DNA of 64,000 bases from Aquanectria penicillioides (lineage: Eukaryota; Ascomycota; Sordariomycetes; Hypocreales; Nectriaceae), in assembly GCA_003415625.1 (NCBI GenBank), contig PYIU01000008.1:3472001-3536000 (forward strand), given 5' to 3'. Numbering within the stretch: the first letter of the stretch is position 1; each line of letters begins with the position of its first letter. Position numbers and translations under genes: made by a program. Shown piece after piece: positions 63,641 to 64,000 of this stretch. The notes below the pieces were generated by a model that was given only the letters and a program-made list of their open reading frames with translations, was not told the DNA's origin and did no database searches.

Positions 63641-64000
63641 GCGAGAAAATGGACGGGAAGTGGGAATGCCGGGGATGATGAGTTGGTGGGTGTTAGAACG
63701 ACGTGGGCTTTGACTGGTGCAGATAGCGTGTCGGTCATGTCATTGGCGTCAAACTTGCCCTGTACCGATTACAAAGCCGGGTCCCAATGGATACTGGACT
63801 GGGGTGACGTAGAGAGACAGGGTTGGGGTTGAGGATGATTACGGCTTGAATCCTTTCTCCAGTCAGCACGACCGCCGCCATGGCGTCGGATATCGGACAT
63901 GGGAAATAGTCCAGGCTGTGATGGCTGAAATGTCTTAGCATTACCTATGTCGTCAAGAAGGTGAGAGGAGGAAGAAGGGCAGCAGGAGACCAAGGAGATC
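63641..64000. other. Upstream region, cut by the window end
   Basis: Promoter side of the regulator gene. Minus-strand frames at 63735-63993 show no family character. No gene supported. Confidence 0.35.

Overview
The window is nuclear DNA of a filamentous ascomycete, most likely a Sordariomycete of the Hypocreales; Trichoderma-like is my guess. The evidence is short GT..AG introns (about 50-150 nt), several Zn2Cys6 regulators, a HET-domain protein, fungal tachykinin-family regulators, a CYP61/ERG5-type P450, an F-box protein, secreted fungal proteins and AT-rich islands. I see no rRNA, tRNA, CRISPR or virus.

Layout. 0-6.7 kb: ankyrin-repeat protein, HpcH/HpaI aldolase, secreted GDSL/SGNH esterase. 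6.7-10.7 kb: almost gene-free. 10.7-17.2 kb: Zn2Cys6 factor, zinc alcohol dehydrogenase, decayed SMP-30-type lactonase, small cupin-like protein, F-box protein. 17.8-22 kb: divergent ERG5-like P450 next to a Zn2Cys6 factor. 23.4-38.5 kb: a putative N-methylated-amine catabolic cluster. It holds a DAO-GcvT (dimethylglycine/sarcosine dehydrogenase-like) flavoprotein, a Zn2Cys6 factor, a peroxisomal sarcosine/fructosyl-amine oxidase-like flavoprotein and a Rieske oxygenase related to choline/glycine-betaine monooxygenases. The Rieske protein lacks the segment that should bind the catalytic iron. 38.7-40.4 kb: HET protein. 40.7-45.8 kb: decayed genes, namely a Zn2Cys6-type factor and an AtuA-like gene that both lost their 5' ends at one junction, then a truncated transporter. 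46.1-49.1 kb and 60.6-63.6 kb: two convergent pairs of a tachykinin-family regulator and a short-chain dehydrogenase. Between them lie two secreted proteins, a 662-bp TA-flanked inverted-repeat element, and remnants of a secreted membrane protein, an aminotransferase and a dihydrodipicolinate-synthase-family aldolase.

A recurring signal is the single-base frameshift. Three otherwise full-length genes (ankyrin, DAO-GcvT and the cluster regulator) each become one open coding sequence if exactly one base is added at or beside a short homopolymer. This could be systematic sequence error or real inactivation, and it should be settled before biological conclusions are drawn. The 40.7-45.8 and 53.8-57.5 kb regions also carry stops, truncations and shifts of both signs, so they look truly decayed.

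If the cluster is real, its logic would be oxidative N-demethylation: Rieske oxygenase, then DAO-GcvT dehydrogenase with folate capture of the C1 unit, then a peroxisomal amine oxidase, under a local regulator. This role is inferred from families and adjacency only.
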